Assembly: GCA_949285075.1 (NCBI GenBank)
Contig: CASDXF010000028.1
Location: 1-40,844, forward strand
Length of the DNA stretch: 40,844 bases
Reading direction: 5' to 3'
Source of the DNA: an uncultured Bacteroides sp.
GTDB lineage: Bacteria > Bacteroidota > Bacteroidia > Bacteroidales > Bacteroidaceae
Made by a program: the position numbers and the translations under genes. The first letter of the stretch is position 1, and each line of letters opens with the position of its first letter. Below the pieces are notes generated by a model. It did no database searches. It was not told the DNA's origin and saw only the letters and a program-made list of their open reading frames with translations. This document shows positions 31,961 through 40,313 of the stretch, in pieces.

Positions 31961-34453
31961 ATGAAGACAAAGCTTATGACGCTGATGCTGGGTGCGGCGG
32001 CTGTTTTTTACGGTTGTGATTCCACCCAGATAGAGCCGCACGAGAAGAGTGAGCTAAGGGCTCCCGCTTATCCGTTGGTGACTATTGACCCTTATACGAG
32101 TGCGTGGTCATTTACGAATAACTTGTACGACGGGGCTGTAAAGCATTGGACGGGAAAAGATTTTCCTTTGATTGGAGTCGCTAAGGTAGACGGGCAGATT
32201 TACCGATTTTTAGGTATGGAGGAGTTGGAATTGAGGCCGTTGGCTCCCACTTCAGAACAAGGGGGAGCATGGGATGCTCGATACACTACGGCTGAGCCAA
32301 CAGAAGGATGGCAGAATGTCGGTTTTGACGATAAAGCGTGGAAAACCGGGAAAGGGGCGTTTGGAACGAAAGAGAACGAGCCCGTAGCCGAGACGCAATG
32401 GAGCGAGGAATTCATTTGGGTACGCCGGACGGTGGATATTACCGAGGATGTGGCCGGGAAGAACGTTTACTTGGAATATTCTCACGATGACGATGTGACG
32501 ATTTACGTTAACGGAGTAAAGGTCGTGGATACGGGAAACGCCTGCAAGAAGCACGTGCAGGTGAAGCTCTCGGATGAGGCGGTCGCCACACTGAAGAAGG
32601 GCGAGAACCTGATTGCGGCTTACTGTCATAATAGAGGAGCCAACGGATTACTGGACTTCGGACTGCTTGTGGAACTGGACGACAGTCGGTTCTTCGGACA
32701 GACGGCGCAGCAGACATTAGCTGACGTGCAGGCTACTCAGACTTATTACAGCTTTACTTGTGGGCCGGTGAATCTGAATTTGACGTTTACCGCTCCGTTG
32801 CTGACGGATAATCTGGACTTGATGTCGCGCCCCGTCAATTACCTTACCTATGAGGTGACTTCTAACGATGGCGCCAAGCACGATGTAGAGCTTTACTTCG
32901 AGGCTTCGCCGCAGTGGGCCGTAGACCAACCTCACCAAGAGTCCGAGGCCAAGAGCTTCACGGAAGGCGACCTGATTTTCTTGAGTACCGGAAGCAAGAG
33001 TCAAGGTATCTTGAAGAAGAAAGGCGATGACGTGCGCATCGACTGGGGATACTTCTATATGGCGGCTTCAAAAGAGAACACCGCTTACGCTATCGGAGAG
33101 GGCAAGGAGCTGCGCAAGAGCTTTATCGCTGGCAAACTGGAGGCTCCTTCGTCCAACGGATATGATAAACTCGCGTTGATTCGTTCACTGGGCAATACCG
33201 ATAAGGCGAGCGGACACTTGCTGTTGGGTTACGACGATATCTACTCTATACAGTATTTTGAAGAGAACCTGCGTCCGTACTGGAACCGCACGGGAGACGT
33301 TACTATCGTTTCTCAGTTCCAACAGGCGGAAAAGGACTACGCTAAGCTAATGCGTGAGTGCGCCGCTTTTGACCGCAAGCTGATGGACGAGACTACCGCT
33401 GCCGGAGGAAGACAATACGCCGAGCTGTGCGCTCTCGCTTACAGACAGGCCATAGCCGCCCATAAGTTGGTTCAGGCTCCGAACGGTGACCTGCTTTTCT
33501 TGTCGAAAGAGAACTTCAGTAACGGTTCTATCGGAACGGTAGACATTACCTATCCTTCAGCCCCCATGTTCTTGTACTATAATCCGGAATTGGTTAAGGG
33601 GCTGATGAACCACATCTTCTATTATAGTGAAAGCGGAAAGTGGACGAAACCGTTCGCCGCTCATGACGTGGGGACCTATCCGCAGGCCAACGGGCAGACC
33701 TATGGCGGTGATATGCCCGTGGAGGAGTCGGGTAATATGCTTATCCTTACCGCAGCGCTTGCGGCCGTAGAGGGCAATGCGGCTTACGCCGAGAAGCACT
33801 GGGACGTATTGACCACATGGACGGACTACCTTGTAGAGAACGGACTCGACCCCGCAAACCAACTCTGTACCGATGACTTCGCCGGACACTTCGCCCATAA
33901 CGCCAACCTCTCTATAAAGGCGATTCTTGGAATTGCCTCCTATGGATATCTGGCGGATATGTTAGGCAAGGCCGACGTGGCTCAGAAATATACGCAGAAG
34001 GCGAAAGACATGGCGGTTGAGTGGGAAAAGATGGCCAATGACGGCGACCACTACCGACTGACATTCGACAAGCCCGGTACGTGGAGCCAGAAGTACAACC
34101 TCGTGTGGGATAAGCTGATGGGATTTGGCATCTTCCCCGCCAAGATTGCGGAGACCGAGATTGCCTACTACCTGACGAAGCAGAACAAGTACGGATTGCC
34201 GTTGGATAATAGAGAGACGTACACCAAGACGGACTGGATAATGTGGACCGCGACACTGGCCGCCGATAAGGAGACCTTCCAGAAGTTTGTCGCTCCCGTT
34301 TATCTCTTCATGAACGAGACGCCGAATCGAGTTCCCATGTCCGATTGGGTATTTACCGACGAGCCTAATCAGCGGGGATTCCAAGCCCGTTCCGTAGTTG
34401 GCGGATACTTTATCAAGATGCTCGTAGGAAAGCTCACGAAGACCGCGCAATAG
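31961..34453 (+). CDS. DUF4965/glutaminase A-like lipoprotein with inserted beta-sandwich
   Basis: The 830-residue protein has a lipoprotein signal (lipobox FYGC, Cys19). The start of the mature protein (PAYPLVTIDPYTSAWSF, then KHWTGKDFPLIGV) and the C-terminal (alpha/alpha)6-like domain (LAYRQAIAAHKL, HDVGTYPQANG, MPVEESGNMLIL, then KYNLVWDKLMGF and RSVVGGYFIKML) match the DUF4964/DUF5127/DUF4965 proteins often named glutaminase A after a fungal enzyme. Residues about 90-235 (IWVRRTVDITEDVAGKNVYL, DDDVTIYVNGVKV) form an inserted jelly roll like a GH2 sugar-binding domain. In Bacteroidota these proteins sit in polysaccharide loci, and a glycosidase role is more plausible than glutamine hydrolysis. 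Substrate unknown. A strong hairpin separates it from the epimerase gene. Confidence 0.78.
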   Translation: MKTKLMTLMLGAAAVFYGCDSTQIEPHEKSELRAPAYPLVTIDPYTSAWSFTNNLYDGAVKHWTGKDFPLIGVAKVDGQIYRFLGMEELELRPLAPTSEQGGAWDARYTTAEPTEGWQNVGFDDKAWKTGKGAFGTKENEPVAETQWSEEFIWVRRTVDITEDVAGKNVYLEYSHDDDVTIYVNGVKVVDTGNACKKHVQVKLSDEAVATLKKGENLIAAYCHNRGANGLLDFGLLVELDDSRFFGQTAQQTLADVQATQTYYSFTCGPVNLNLTFTAPLLTDNLDLMSRPVNYLTYEVTSNDGAKHDVELYFEASPQWAVDQPHQESEAKSFTEGDLIFLSTGSKSQGILKKKGDDVRIDWGYFYMAASKENTAYAIGEGKELRKSFIAGKLEAPSSNGYDKLALIRSLGNTDKASGHLLLGYDDIYSIQYFEENLRPYWNRTGDVTIVSQFQQAEKDYAKLMRECAAFDRKLMDETTAAGGRQYAELCALAYRQAIAAHKLVQAPNGDLLFLSKENFSNGSIGTVDITYPSAPMFLYYNPELVKGLMNHIFYYSESGKWTKPFAAHDVGTYPQANGQTYGGDMPVEESGNMLILTAALAAVEGNAAYAEKHWDVLTTWTDYLVENGLDPANQLCTDDFAGHFAHNANLSIKAILGIASYGYLADMLGKADVAQKYTQKAKDMAVEWEKMANDGDHYRLTFDKPGTWSQKYNLVWDKLMGFGIFPAKIAETEIAYYLTKQNKYGLPLDNRETYTKTDWIMWTATLAADKETFQKFVAPVYLFMNETPNRVPMSDWVFTDEPNQRGFQARSVVGGYFIKMLVGKLTKTAQ

Positions 34454-34479
34454 CGAAGCGTAGAACTTGGAGGAGATTC

Positions 34480-34522
34480 CTTTCCTTTTCGCCGTGGCTG
34501 TTCGGCTCGGCGGAAAGGAAAG
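34480..34522 (+). terminator. Intercistronic hairpin between DUF4965 and epimerase genes
   Basis: CTTTCCTTTTCGCCG (34480-34494) pairs with CGGCGGAAAGGAAAG (34508-34522), 15 bp with one G-U pair and a 13-nt loop. It begins 27 nt after the stop codon. No T run follows, so it may stabilise the upstream mRNA end or attenuate rather than terminate. Confidence 0.5.
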
Positions 34523-34599
34523 TCGGGTGCTCAAGAATTTGAAACATTACCGCGGAATGCGGAATATGAATACCAAACTTAAAAACATTTAAAAGCAAA

Positions 34600-35730
34600 A
34601 TGAAAAAATTATCTACTTGGGCGGTAGCGGCCCTGTTAGTGGCGTCATGTACGCCGGATGCCGGAGAAAAGGCGACAGACTCCGGTCTGCTGAAAAGCAA
34701 GTTTCAAACGGAAGTGGACGGTAAGAAGACCGACCTTTACGTGCTGCGTAACAAGAACAACATGGAAGTGTGCGTGACCAACTTTGGCGGACGTATCGTG
34801 TCGGTCATGGTTCCGGATAAGGACGGACAGATGCGCGACGTGGTGTTGGGATTTGATTCTATACAAGACTACATCTCGAAACCCTCTGACTTTGGAGCTA
34901 CTATCGGACGTTACGCCAACCGAATCAATCAGGGCAAGTTCACTTTGGACGGAACCGAGTATCAGCTTCCGAAGAACAACTACGGCCACTGCTTGCACGG
35001 CGGGCCGAAGGGCTTCCAGTATCGTGTGTTCGACGCTAACCTCGTGAGCCCGCAGAAGCTTGAGCTTTCTTATCTCTCGGCTGACGGTGAAGAAGGATTC
35101 CCCGGAAACTTCAAGTGCAAGGTTACGATGGAGCTGACCGACGATAACGCTATCGACCTCAAGTACGAGGCTGAGACCGACAAGCCGACTGTCGTCAACA
35201 TGACCAATCACTCTTACTTCAACCTCGACGGAGACGCGGCAAGCAACGCCGAGCATATACTGATGGTGGATGCCGACAACTATACTCCCGTAGACAGCAC
35301 CTTCATGACAACCGGAGAGATTGCTCCTGTAGAGGGTACTCCGATGGACTTCCGTACTCCGACAGCCGTAGGAGCCCGTATCGACGACGACTTCGAGCAA
35401 TTGAAGAACGGTAAGGGGTACGACCACAACTGGGTGCTCAACACGAAGGGAGACATCACCCGCAAGGCCGCTTCGCTTCAGTCTCCGAAGACGGGCATCG
35501 TGATGGACCTCTATACAAGCGAGCCGGGCGTACAGGTTTACGCCGGTAACTTCCTCGACGGAACGATGAGCGGAAAGAAGGGAATCGTTTACAACCGCCG
35601 TGCTTCCGTATGTCTGGAGACGCAGAAGTATCCTGACACTCCGAACAAACCCGAATGGCCGACGGCTGTGCTTCGTCCGGGAGAGAAGTACACCAGCGAG
35701 TGTATATTCAAGTTCTCCGTGGCTAAGTAA
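34600..35730 (+). CDS. Aldose 1-epimerase (galactose mutarotase), lipoprotein
   Basis: The 376-residue protein has a lipoprotein signal (VASC, Cys17) followed by a complete mutarotase beta-sandwich: NFGGRIVSVMVPD, FGATIGRYANRI, HCLHGGPKGFQYRVF, the catalytic His204 in MTNHSYFNLDG and the catalytic base Glu340 in VCLETQKYPDTPN. It interconverts the alpha and beta anomers of free aldoses such as galactose, glucose or arabinose. Periplasmic mutarotases are common in Bacteroidota glycan loci, where they match released sugars to importers. It lies between hairpins at 34480-34522 and 35765-35802, and its codons are richer in C and G at third positions than those of the genes around 28-31 kb. galM-like, but substrate preference is unknown. 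Confidence 0.92.
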   Translation: MKKLSTWAVAALLVASCTPDAGEKATDSGLLKSKFQTEVDGKKTDLYVLRNKNNMEVCVTNFGGRIVSVMVPDKDGQMRDVVLGFDSIQDYISKPSDFGATIGRYANRINQGKFTLDGTEYQLPKNNYGHCLHGGPKGFQYRVFDANLVSPQKLELSYLSADGEEGFPGNFKCKVTMELTDDNAIDLKYEAETDKPTVVNMTNHSYFNLDGDAASNAEHILMVDADNYTPVDSTFMTTGEIAPVEGTPMDFRTPTAVGARIDDDFEQLKNGKGYDHNWVLNTKGDITRKAASLQSPKTGIVMDLYTSEPGVQVYAGNFLDGTMSGKKGIVYNRRASVCLETQKYPDTPNKPEWPTAVLRPGEKYTSECIFKFSVAK

Positions 35731-35764
35731 AAGCCTCGGGTCGTGTCTGAAATAGGTTTCACTT

Positions 35765-35802
35765 GCGCCCGGCCTTGACTTCTTACAGTCGAGGGCGGGC
35801 GC
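35765..35802 (+). terminator. GC-rich hairpin between epimerase and GH92 genes
   Basis: GCGCCCG (35765-35771) pairs with CGGGCGC (35796-35802), with GACT/AGTC pairing inside the loop. The following tail is mixed (TCTCGCATAAAAA). It is 35 nt after the epimerase stop. Probable transcript-end or processing structure. Confidence 0.45.
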
Positions 35803-35823
35803 TCTCGCATAAAAACATCACTT

Positions 35824-37860
35824 ATGGAGCGAATATCCGCTAAAAGAAACTGGGCGGCTGAGGCCCTGCGTGGTCTGCTGACGGTCGCCTTTCTGTTAAT
35901 CGCCGCCGCTTCTCCGGCGCAGAACGCGAAGTATGTCAACCTCTTTATCGGTACTTCCGGCGACAACGGGCAGGTCGCTCCCGGAGCCGCCCTTCCTTTC
36001 GGCATGGTCTGCGTCTGTCCGGACAGTGACCCGCGCACCCACGCCGGCTACGACTATGCGGTAACGAAGACCTCCGGCATATCCGTCAATCGCCTTTCTG
36101 GAGTCGGTTGCAGCGGAGGAGGGGGTAACCTGCGGGTACGTCCGGCCGACCCTTCCGTGGAGCTTCACCTCGACAAGGCGATGGAGAAGGCCGTTCCCGG
36201 CTATTACTCGGCCGCTTTTACCAACGGCGTTAAATTCGACCTGACCGCTACACGGACTGTGGCCGTCGAGCGTTACGCCTTTCCCCGCGGCGGCGAGGCC
36301 GCCCTTTGGATAGACTTCGCCTCTACCTTCGAGGACGTGGCTACCTGCGCCTACCGGCAGACCGATGACGGAAGGATAGAGGGGTACGTGCAGGCGAAGA
36401 ACGTCTGCGGACATGGACGCTATAAGCTTTACTTCTCCATGAGCCTTAGCGAACCGTTCCGGCTTAGCGGGCTTTCCGATTCGGAAGCCCGGCTCGACTT
36501 CGAGTCCGGCCTGCGGAACGTCGAGCTTCGCGTCGGCCTCTCCGCGTTGAGCGAGGAGTTGGCCCGGGCCGAGTGTCAACGTCTGGCTGAAAAGAGCTTT
36601 GCCGACATCCGCAGGGAGGCCCGTGACGAGTGGGACGAGCTATTGGACATGGCGCGTGTTGAGGGCGGTACGGAAGACGACAGGACGCTTTTCTACACCT
36701 CCCTCTATCGGGTATGCCTTAGTCCCGCCGACGTAACGTCGGCCGAGGGCACTCACCTCGGCACGGACGGGAAGGTCTATAAGGCCGACGGTTTCCGCTA
36801 TTATAGCAACTGGTCGCTTTGGGACACCTTCCGCACCAAGTTTCCCTTGCTGACGCTTATCGAGCCGGAGAGGATGAGCGACATGGCGGCTTCGCTCGTC
36901 CGTCTCTACATGACGGGCAAGCAGGACTGGTCTACCCCCTTCGAGTCTACTCCTACCGTGCGCACCGAGCACGCGGTCGTCCTGCTGCTCGACGCTTACC
37001 GCAAGGGAATCACGAATGTGGACTTCCGTCCGGGATACGCCGGAATGAAGGCCGAGATGGAGCGTCTGCCGATGAACTCGCCCGACCAGAAGATGGAGTC
37101 CGCCTACGACCTGTGGGCCATGTCCCAGATAGCCGGGATTGTCGGTGAGGAGGAAGACGCTGAGCTTTATCGTCAGCGGTCGTCCGCGCTCTTCGAGGAG
37201 ACGTGGAAGAAGGAGTTCATGACCGTCACTCCGGCCTTCGAGGTGATGCGGGGCAACGGCCTTTATCAGGGCACCCGTTGGCAGTACCGGTGGGCTGCTC
37301 CCCAGTACGTCGACCGGATGATAGAATGGGTGGGGAAAGACACCCTTTTGGCTCAGCTCACCTACTTCTTCGACCACAACCTTTACAATCAGGGCAACGA
37401 GCCTGACATTCACGTGCCCTACCTGTTCAACCGCTTTGGCGCGCCGGAGAAGACCCAAGACATTGTCCGTCGCCTGATGACCGACACGATGACCCATCGC
37501 TATGGAGGGAACGCCGAGTTTCCCACGCCTTATGTGGGCAAGGCGTTCAAGAACGCTCCCGAGGGGTACAGTCCCGAGATGGACGAGGACGACGGGACGA
37601 TGAGCGCGTGGTATGTCTTCGGGGCGTTGGGCTTCTATCCGTTACTGGTAGGCGATGAACATTACGAGCTGTCGTCGCCCTTGTTTGACAAGATAACCCT
37701 TTCGCTCGCCAACGGGCGCAGGCTGACGGTCCGCGTCTCCGGTCGGAAAGGGGCGGCCGACCCGGTGAAGAGCGTCCGTTTCAACGGCTCGCCGCTGCCC
37801 GACCGCCGTGTCTCCCATCTGGAACTCCTGAAGGGAGGCGAACTGCTTTTTGAATACTAA
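35824..37860 (+). CDS. GH92 alpha-mannosidase
   Basis: The 678-residue protein has a signal peptide ending near ASPAQ and the two-domain GH92 build. Family motifs are FIGTSGDNGQVAPGAALPFGM near the N-terminus, SLWDTFRTKFPLLTL, QYRWAAPQ, GNEPDIHVPYLFN (Glu526) and MDEDDGTMSAWYVFGALGFYP (Asp589-Asp590), which carry the likely acid/base and calcium-linked residues. GH92 enzymes are calcium-dependent inverting exo-alpha-mannosidases acting on alpha-1,2, 1,3, 1,4 or 1,6 links. At 678 residues it is somewhat shorter than many Bacteroides members (about 750). It precedes the GH127-like gene by 27 nt and probably shares its transcript. Linkage cannot be read from sequence alone. Confidence 0.9.
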   Translation: MERISAKRNWAAEALRGLLTVAFLLIAAASPAQNAKYVNLFIGTSGDNGQVAPGAALPFGMVCVCPDSDPRTHAGYDYAVTKTSGISVNRLSGVGCSGGGGNLRVRPADPSVELHLDKAMEKAVPGYYSAAFTNGVKFDLTATRTVAVERYAFPRGGEAALWIDFASTFEDVATCAYRQTDDGRIEGYVQAKNVCGHGRYKLYFSMSLSEPFRLSGLSDSEARLDFESGLRNVELRVGLSALSEELARAECQRLAEKSFADIRREARDEWDELLDMARVEGGTEDDRTLFYTSLYRVCLSPADVTSAEGTHLGTDGKVYKADGFRYYSNWSLWDTFRTKFPLLTLIEPERMSDMAASLVRLYMTGKQDWSTPFESTPTVRTEHAVVLLLDAYRKGITNVDFRPGYAGMKAEMERLPMNSPDQKMESAYDLWAMSQIAGIVGEEEDAELYRQRSSALFEETWKKEFMTVTPAFEVMRGNGLYQGTRWQYRWAAPQYVDRMIEWVGKDTLLAQLTYFFDHNLYNQGNEPDIHVPYLFNRFGAPEKTQDIVRRLMTDTMTHRYGGNAEFPTPYVGKAFKNAPEGYSPEMDEDDGTMSAWYVFGALGFYPLLVGDEHYELSSPLFDKITLSLANGRRLTVRVSGRKGAADPVKSVRFNGSPLPDRRVSHLELLKGGELLFEY

Positions 37861-37887
37861 TCCATAAACAAATATTGATATTACGAC

Positions 37888-39945
37888 ATGAAACGAATGA
37901 CAAGAAAGAAAGTGGCGGGAGGCCTGCTCATGGCCGCCCTTCTGACCGCTTCGTGCGGCTCCGGCTCTTCGGACGGGACGGCTACGGTGGTCGACCGTCC
38001 CGATACGGAGTCGACCAACGTGAACTACACGAGCTACAAGGCTCCGCTGAAACCCCAGAGCTTCATCAAGCTGCCCGTCGGGAGCGTTCAGCCCGAAGGG
38101 TGGGTAAGGAAGTACCTCGAACTGCAACGCGACGGACTGACCGGCCATCTGGGGGAAATCAGCGCGTGGCTTGACAAGAACAACAACGCTTGGCTCACCA
38201 ACGGCGGAGACCACGGATGGGAGGAGGTGCCCTATTGGCTGAAGGGCTACGGCAATCTGGCCTACATCCTGAACGACCCGGCGATGATAGCCGAGACCAA
38301 GACGTGGATTGAGGGAGTCTTCGCCAGTCGTCAGCCGGACGGCTACTTTGGCCCCGTCAACGAGCGGAACGGCAAGCGCGAGCTGTGGGCGCAGATGATT
38401 ATGCTCTGGTGCTTGCAGTCTTACTACGAGTACAGCAACGACCCCCGCGTCATTGACCTGATGACCGCTTACTTCAAGTGGCAGCTGACCGTCCCCGACG
38501 ACCAGTTCCTTGAGGACTATTGGGAGAACAGCCGCGGCGGTGACAACCTTTACAGCGTCTACTGGCTGTACAGCCGCACGGGGGACAAGTTCCTGTTGGA
38601 ACTGGCCGACAAGATTCACCGCAACACGGCCGACTGGACCCGTCCCTCCTCGCTGCCCAACTGGCATAACGTCAACATCGCCCAGTGCTTCCGCGAGCCC
38701 GCCACCTACTATATGCAGACGGGCGACTCGGCGCTGCTGCGGGCTTCCTACAACGTGCAGTCGCTGATACGCCGCACCTTCGGACAAGTGCCGGGCGGTA
38801 TGTTCGGCGCGGACGAGAACGCCCGCATGGGCTATATCGACCCCCGTCAGGGCGTGGAGACCTGCGGCTTGGTGGAGCAGATGGCTTCCGACGAGATTAT
38901 GCTTTGCCTGACGGGAGACCCCGTATGGGCCGAGCATTGCGAGGAGGTGGCCTTCAACACCTATCCCGCGGCCGTGATGCCCGACTTTAAGGCGCTGCGC
39001 TACATCACTTGTCCCAACCATACGGTGAGCGACTCGAAGAACCACCATCCGGGCATCGACAACCGGGGACCCTTCCTCTCCATGAACCCCTTCAGCAGCC
39101 GTTGCTGCCAGCACAACCACGCGCAGGGGTGGCCCTACTTCGCCGAGCACCTGATGCTGGCTACTCCCGACAACGGCGTGGCGGCGGCCATCTACGCGGC
39201 TTGCAAGGCGACCGTAAAGGTGGGCGAGGGCAAGGAAGTCGTCCTCCACGAGCAGACCAACTATCCTTTCGAGGAGAACATCACCTTCACGGTCTCCACT
39301 CCGGAGGCGGTCTCTTTCCCCTTCTATCTGCGCATCCCTTCGTGGGCTGAGGGCGCTCAGGTACGCGTCAACGGCAGCGCGGTCGGGGTCACTCCCGTGC
39401 CGGGCAAGTACCTCCGCATCGAGCGGCAGTGGGCCGAGGGCGACCGTGTAGAGCTTCACTTCCCCATGACGCTCTCCATGCGCACGTGGCAGGTGAACAA
39501 GAACAGCGTGAGCGTGGATTACGGTCCGCTTACCTTATCGCTGAAGATAAAGGAAAAGTACGTAGAGCGTGACAGCCGCGAGACGGCCATCGGCGACTCC
39601 CGTTGGCAGAAGGACGCCGACCCGACAAAGTGGCCGACGACGGAAATCTACGCGGACAGCCCGTGGAACTACGCCCTTGTGCTCGGCAAGACCGACCCGC
39701 TGAAGGACTTCAAAGTGACGCGTAAGGAGTGGCCGGCCGACAACTTCCCCTTTACCGCCGACAACGTGCCGTTGGAGGTCAAGGCTTTTGGCCGTCAGGT
39801 TCCTTCATGGCAGATGGACGACACCGGACTTTGCGGCGTGCTTCCCGAGGAGGATGCCGTGAAGGGAGCGAAGGAAGAAATCACCCTCATCCCGATGGGC
39901 GCGGCCCGCTTGAGAATCTCCGCGTTCCCCAACACGAGAGAGTAG
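37888..39945 (+). CDS. GH127-superfamily (DUF1680) lipoprotein, beta-L-arabinofuranosidase-like
   Basis: The 685-residue protein has a lipoprotein signal (LTASC) and the (alpha/alpha)6 barrel plus beta-sandwiches of the GH127/GH146 group. The zinc-cysteine catalytic site is intact: Glu324 and Cys326 in VETCG, and Cys406-Cys407 in SSRCCQHN, matching the Glu-x-Cys and Cys-Cys ligands of HypBA1, where one Cys is the nucleophile. GH127 and GH146 enzymes remove beta-L-arabinofuranose, and one GH127 from Bacteroides thetaiotaomicron acts on aceric acid of rhamnogalacturonan II, so substrate cannot be fixed. The segment NHTVSDSKNHHPGIDNRGPFLSMN before the cysteines looks different from the canonical arabinofuranosidases I know. 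High third-position GC matches GH92 before it. Confidence 0.85.
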   Translation: MKRMTRKKVAGGLLMAALLTASCGSGSSDGTATVVDRPDTESTNVNYTSYKAPLKPQSFIKLPVGSVQPEGWVRKYLELQRDGLTGHLGEISAWLDKNNNAWLTNGGDHGWEEVPYWLKGYGNLAYILNDPAMIAETKTWIEGVFASRQPDGYFGPVNERNGKRELWAQMIMLWCLQSYYEYSNDPRVIDLMTAYFKWQLTVPDDQFLEDYWENSRGGDNLYSVYWLYSRTGDKFLLELADKIHRNTADWTRPSSLPNWHNVNIAQCFREPATYYMQTGDSALLRASYNVQSLIRRTFGQVPGGMFGADENARMGYIDPRQGVETCGLVEQMASDEIMLCLTGDPVWAEHCEEVAFNTYPAAVMPDFKALRYITCPNHTVSDSKNHHPGIDNRGPFLSMNPFSSRCCQHNHAQGWPYFAEHLMLATPDNGVAAAIYAACKATVKVGEGKEVVLHEQTNYPFEENITFTVSTPEAVSFPFYLRIPSWAEGAQVRVNGSAVGVTPVPGKYLRIERQWAEGDRVELHFPMTLSMRTWQVNKNSVSVDYGPLTLSLKIKEKYVERDSRETAIGDSRWQKDADPTKWPTTEIYADSPWNYALVLGKTDPLKDFKVTRKEWPADNFPFTADNVPLEVKAFGRQVPSWQMDDTGLCGVLPEEDAVKGAKEEITLIPMGAARLRISAFPNTRE

Positions 39946-39988
39946 CCGTGTAATTTCAGCGTCTTAAAAGACAGACCTTTCTGACGTC

Positions 39989-40046
39989 TCTACACCGTGG
40001 TAATCCTGACCGAGATTCGATCCGGATATACAAGATACGGTGTAGA
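39989..40046 (+). terminator. Inverted repeat with long loop after the GH127-like gene
   Basis: TCTACACCGT (39989-39998) and ACGGTGTAGA (40037-40046) are exact reverse complements, separated by a 38-nt loop that can fold further (ATCCGGAT). A T-rich tail (AGCGTTTCTTTGTT) follows. It starts 43 nt after the GH127 stop and is the likely end of that transcript, although the long loop is atypical. Confidence 0.4.
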
Positions 40047-40144
40047 AGCGTTTCTTTGTTATTCACGCTTTTATTCCCTTCCGGAAAAACCTATGCTTTA
40101 AAGTGGAAAGGTCTTGATAATCAAGCGGAAAACATAAGACGCTT

Positions 40145-40232
40145 TTCCGCTTGTGAGCCGCAGCCCTACGGCTCGTGAGCCGTGGCCCTATTTCTCCCGA
40201 GCGCTTGCCCTGTTTCTCCCGAGCCGTAGGGC
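40145..40232 (-). repeat. 22-nt-period tandem repeat, family B, four units in opposite orientation
   Basis: On the minus strand four 22-nt units run from 40232 back to 40145 (boundaries 40211, 40189, 40167). The first two read G(C/G)(C/G)C..C(T/C)CGGGAGAAA; the third and fourth keep GGGC..CGGCTCAC. They are the same sequence family as the three units at 22010-22075, about 18 kb away, in reversed orientation. A degenerate fifth unit may continue at 40233-40254. The array occupies the 39946-40403 gap between the transcript end and the promoter of the last gene. Confidence 0.8.
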
Positions 40233-40313
40233 TATCTCTCAAGTGAAGTGAGGCACCCCTTTTTCTCAGGAAGAAAACGGGTTGTTTTGTCGTTCATATT
40301 CCCTGTTTTGTCC

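Noticed and set aside
37642-39459. 605-codon open frame on the minus strand
   Set aside because: It lies antisense to the GH92 and GH127-like genes, which have full motif sets. High third-position GC keeps the opposite frame open. Its translation has no signal peptide or recognisable domain.
4305-39945. SusC/SusD pair or regulator expected in a polysaccharide utilisation locus
   Set aside because: I looked for TonB-dependent receptor, SusD, HTCS, AraC and sigma/anti-sigma features on both strands and found none in this window.
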